A program made the translations under genes and the position numbers. 16,157 bases of DNA from DAISIK01 sp036822055. Its GTDB lineage: Bacteria > Verrucomicrobiota > Verrucomicrobiia > Opitutales > Puniceicoccaceae. Below, piece by piece: positions 13,851 to 16,157 of the stretch. A model generated the notes under the pieces. It did not search any database. It was given only the letters and a program-made list of their open reading frames with translations, and was not told the DNA's origin. The stretch's first letter is position 1, and each line of letters opens with the position of its first letter. The stretch lies in assembly GCA_036822055.1 (NCBI GenBank), contig DAISIK010000044.1:1-16157 (forward strand), read 5' to 3'.

Positions 13851-16031
13851 ATGAAAGCACCCAAGTTTTTGTTTTTCATCCCCTTTGTGCTGGGATCATC
13901 GGTTCTGGCAGATCAGCCGATAAGGCTCGAACAAGTCTGGGCTCGCTTGGCTGACCCGGCCGGGGTGATTGGAGCGACGACCCGGAATGGAATCGTGAGC
14001 GGAGAATCAGCCGAGTTTTCCAGGGACGGAAATTACGTGGCCACTGTTTCAAAAGCTGATGGTCGAACCAATCTCTATGCCAACTCGCATCTTACGGGCG
14101 CAACTGCGCACCTTCGACTCTTTGATATCGATGGAAACCTCCTTTGGGACAAGGGGCGCTCCCGCGGACCGATCGACCCGGATACGGGAAGGCCAAATGA
14201 TCAGCCCGCTAGCGGCGAAGATGAGCTGGAGGTGGCAAGCTTCAGCCGCGACGACCTTTATATTGCTGCGGCTGGGGACGATGCGAAGGTAGAGATCTGG
14301 CAGTATCGAGACCTCGATACGCGTGAAGTACTTGCCGACCCCATTCTGGTGAAAACCTTTTTCACTGGAGCCGGGATTGATTCGATGATGTACAGCCACA
14401 ATGGCGATCTTCTGCTGGTTGGAACGGAGGAGGCTGGGAAAGTGGAAATCTTTCGGGTGCAGGGTGATCCGCAGACCTGGATTTTCCTACACAAGGCCAA
14501 TCATGGCGGCAGCGGGAGTAATGGGGTTAACTCAGTGGCCTTGACCGAGGACGATCGGTATGTTGGAACCGCTGGCACGAATCAAACTGGTGGTCTTTGG
14601 AGACTGGATACAATCCGCGATGAAACGGGTTTGATCACCTCGGCGGCAATGGTTCGGCTGGCTTCAATGACCGAGCCGACGAGCACGACTCGCGAAATTC
14701 GCTTCCTTCCCGGTACGGACACGAGTTCCAGTGTGCGGGAGGAACTGGTTGCTCTGACGGCGGAGCATAACCAAAACACGCGAATCTATAGCCTCCAGGC
14801 CTTGATTGATCACGGGGATCAAAGCTCTGGCCCCAAACCGATTCAAACGCTCAATAACTTCAACACCAGCATCCTGCCCGGCAATCCGACCGAGCCCCTT
14901 GCCTTCACTCCCGACGGTCGATTTTTGCTAACTCCGGGAAAGACCAGATCCTCTTCAGCGGTACCGTTCCCAACCGGGCCGGCTTTTTTCCGCATCTATG
15001 AAGTGGCCGAAATATACCCAGGTGGGCCTCAGCCGGACCCGGTCTACGTGCAGATCGAAAATGTGTTTAATCCAGAGTATTTCGACTTTAATGCCGATGG
15101 TTCCGGTTTGGTTTCCAGCCATCACGATGGATCGGTTCGCCTTTGGGAGGTGACTACCACCCCGAGCGTGACGGTTGCTTCAGAGGGGTTTAATGAGCCC
15201 ACGAGTGAGGCAAACCGATGGACCCTTGAGGGACCGAATCTGAACGCATTTGGCAGTGTGGGGGAGGTGAGCAACTTCACTAATTTTCACCGGGGACACC
15301 GGGGCAGCCGTTTCATCGCGGTGGATCAACTCAATGGAGTGGAGCACCGGCTTACGATGATTGCGGGATGGCCAACCGCCGGTTTCCGGAAGCTCCACGT
15401 TCAGTTCGCAGCGGCGGCACGAACCGGTCAGTGGGAAGCGGATGACTACCTGATCCTGGAAGCTGATGTTGATGATGCTGGTAGCTATAATGTCCTGATC
15501 GCGGAGTTCCGGGCGGACCTCGATAAGGACCTCGCACAAGTGGGCACGGGGAGGAAGTTGGAGCACACTTTTAACGATTTTCTCGTGGATTTGGAGCCGC
15601 TTTTACCAGCCGGTCCGCGCCAGCCCATTCGTTTCAGAATTCGGGCCTCAACGAGTAGTACCAATGAGGAGATTGGATTTGATAGTCTGCGGTTGATTGG
15701 GGAACCCCTCCTTCCTACTGAGGACTGGGACGGTGATGGTCAATCAGACCTTGATGAATCAATCACGGGCACGGATCTTCTTGACCCAGCGAGCCGTTTC
15801 AAAATTGAGACCAGCCAGATATCCGGGGATGGACCCTTGGAAGTTTCGGTGGAGGGGGTTAGAAACCGGACCTATAAACTCCAGCGAAACCTAACGCTGG
15901 TGGATGAATGGGTAGAGATTGCAGAAGTAGGGCCATTGGAAAATTCGGTCCCGATTATTCTATCAGATCCTGCCCCTCCTGCCGAAGGAGCTTTTTACCG
16001 CGTTTTGGTATCAGTCGAATCATCGGGATGA
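13851..16031 (+). CDS. Secreted WD40/beta-propeller-like protein with Ca-loop and PVC-type C-terminus
   Basis: A 726-residue protein with a signal peptide (MKAPKFLFFIPFVLGSSVLA, likely cut after Ala20). Residues 50-435 hold about six propeller-like blades, seen as 'FSRDGNYVATVS', 'FSRDDLYIAAAGDDAKVEIW', 'YSHNGDLLLVG', 'LTEDDRYVGTAG', 'FTPDGRFLLTPG' and 'FNADGSGLVSSHHDGSVRLW'. Residues 445-615 look like a beta-sandwich. At 625-636 a DWDGDGQSDLDE loop resembles dockerin or EF-hand calcium sites. It is followed by 'DPASRF' and a 'YKLQRN...W' module of the kind common at the ends of secreted Verrucomicrobiota proteins. No catalytic residues are recognised, so the function is unknown. It is divergent from the CRISPR operon and probably unrelated host sequence. 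Confidence 0.88.
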   Translation: MKAPKFLFFIPFVLGSSVLADQPIRLEQVWARLADPAGVIGATTRNGIVSGESAEFSRDGNYVATVSKADGRTNLYANSHLTGATAHLRLFDIDGNLLWDKGRSRGPIDPDTGRPNDQPASGEDELEVASFSRDDLYIAAAGDDAKVEIWQYRDLDTREVLADPILVKTFFTGAGIDSMMYSHNGDLLLVGTEEAGKVEIFRVQGDPQTWIFLHKANHGGSGSNGVNSVALTEDDRYVGTAGTNQTGGLWRLDTIRDETGLITSAAMVRLASMTEPTSTTREIRFLPGTDTSSSVREELVALTAEHNQNTRIYSLQALIDHGDQSSGPKPIQTLNNFNTSILPGNPTEPLAFTPDGRFLLTPGKTRSSSAVPFPTGPAFFRIYEVAEIYPGGPQPDPVYVQIENVFNPEYFDFNADGSGLVSSHHDGSVRLWEVTTTPSVTVASEGFNEPTSEANRWTLEGPNLNAFGSVGEVSNFTNFHRGHRGSRFIAVDQLNGVEHRLTMIAGWPTAGFRKLHVQFAAAARTGQWEADDYLILEADVDDAGSYNVLIAEFRADLDKDLAQVGTGRKLEHTFNDFLVDLEPLLPAGPRQPIRFRIRASTSSTNEEIGFDSLRLIGEPLLPTEDWDGDGQSDLDESITGTDLLDPASRFKIETSQISGDGPLEVSVEGVRNRTYKLQRNLTLVDEWVEIAEVGPLENSVPIILSDPAPPAEGAFYRVLVSVESSG

Positions 16032-16157
16032 GGTGCTGGTTAGTGGCGATTCGATTGATGGTTTGGCATTTCAAGTCAGAAAAGATGGCTCAACAAAGAA
16101 GAGGCTTACACCACGTTCCTGAACTTCGAACCAGCAGGCGAAGATCAATGGGCATTG
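16032..16157 (+). other. Window end, possible 5'-less or partial reading frame
   Basis: After the stop of the secreted-protein gene there is no obvious terminator. From 16059 to the window end one plus frame stays open and has protein-like composition (RWLNKEEAYTTFLNFEPAG...), but no ATG, GTG or TTG starts it. A second frame begins with ATG at 16058 and is also open, with a less protein-like sequence. This may be a frameshifted or decayed gene, or chance. Too short to call. Confidence 0.2.

Noticed and set aside
13612..13860. 82-codon minus-strand frame between cmr2 and the secreted-protein gene
   Set aside because: Overlaps the start of the plus-strand gene and has no protein-like pattern; probably chance.

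Overview
The window is mostly one long minus-strand CRISPR-Cas locus of subtype III-B (Cmr), about 13 kb long and reading from right to left. At its right edge lies a divergent plus-strand gene for a secreted beta-propeller-like protein. The best hint to the host is the end of that protein: a DxDxDG calcium-loop motif, a 'DPASRF' segment and a 'YKLQRN...W' module. This combination is typical of secreted proteins of Verrucomicrobiota and related PVC bacteria. The scarcity of clear Shine-Dalgarno sequences fits that guess but does not prove it.

In transcription order the locus reads: cmr2 (cas10; HD and GGDD motifs intact), cmr3, cmr4 (Asp26 of the target-RNA nuclease present), cmr5, cmr6 (with an unusual coiled-coil tail), cmr1, a CARF-adenosine deaminase fusion (Cad1/CAAD type), a Nudix hydrolase, a CARF-HEPN ribonuclease of the Csx1/TM1812 type, cas1 and cas2. 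Several junctions overlap (ATGA at cmr2/cmr3, cmr6/cmr1 and cad1/nudix; 14 nt at cmr4/cmr5). Two junctions, cmr3-cmr4 (219 nt) and cmr1-cad1 (142 nt), are conspicuously open and split the locus into blocks. No cas6 and no CRISPR array lie inside the window. The 281 nt after cas2 look like a leader or array-proximal region and hold one orphan sequence with repeat-like ends.

How the genes probably work together: the Cmr complex binds target RNA and cuts it through Cmr4. It also activates the Cas10 palm, which should make cyclic oligoadenylate (cOA). Two separate CARF sensors are positioned to respond. One is a Csx1-like HEPN RNase that would degrade RNA. The other is Cad1, whose deaminase domain keeps every canonical zinc and catalytic motif and which, by family precedent, converts ATP to ITP. 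The Nudix hydrolase is translationally coupled to Cad1, so a two-step route is a natural hypothesis: ATP to ITP, then hydrolysis of ITP to the monophosphate. Cas1 and Cas2 would supply spacers. The Cad1-Nudix pair next to a second CARF effector, and the tailed Cmr6, are the most interesting parts of the window.
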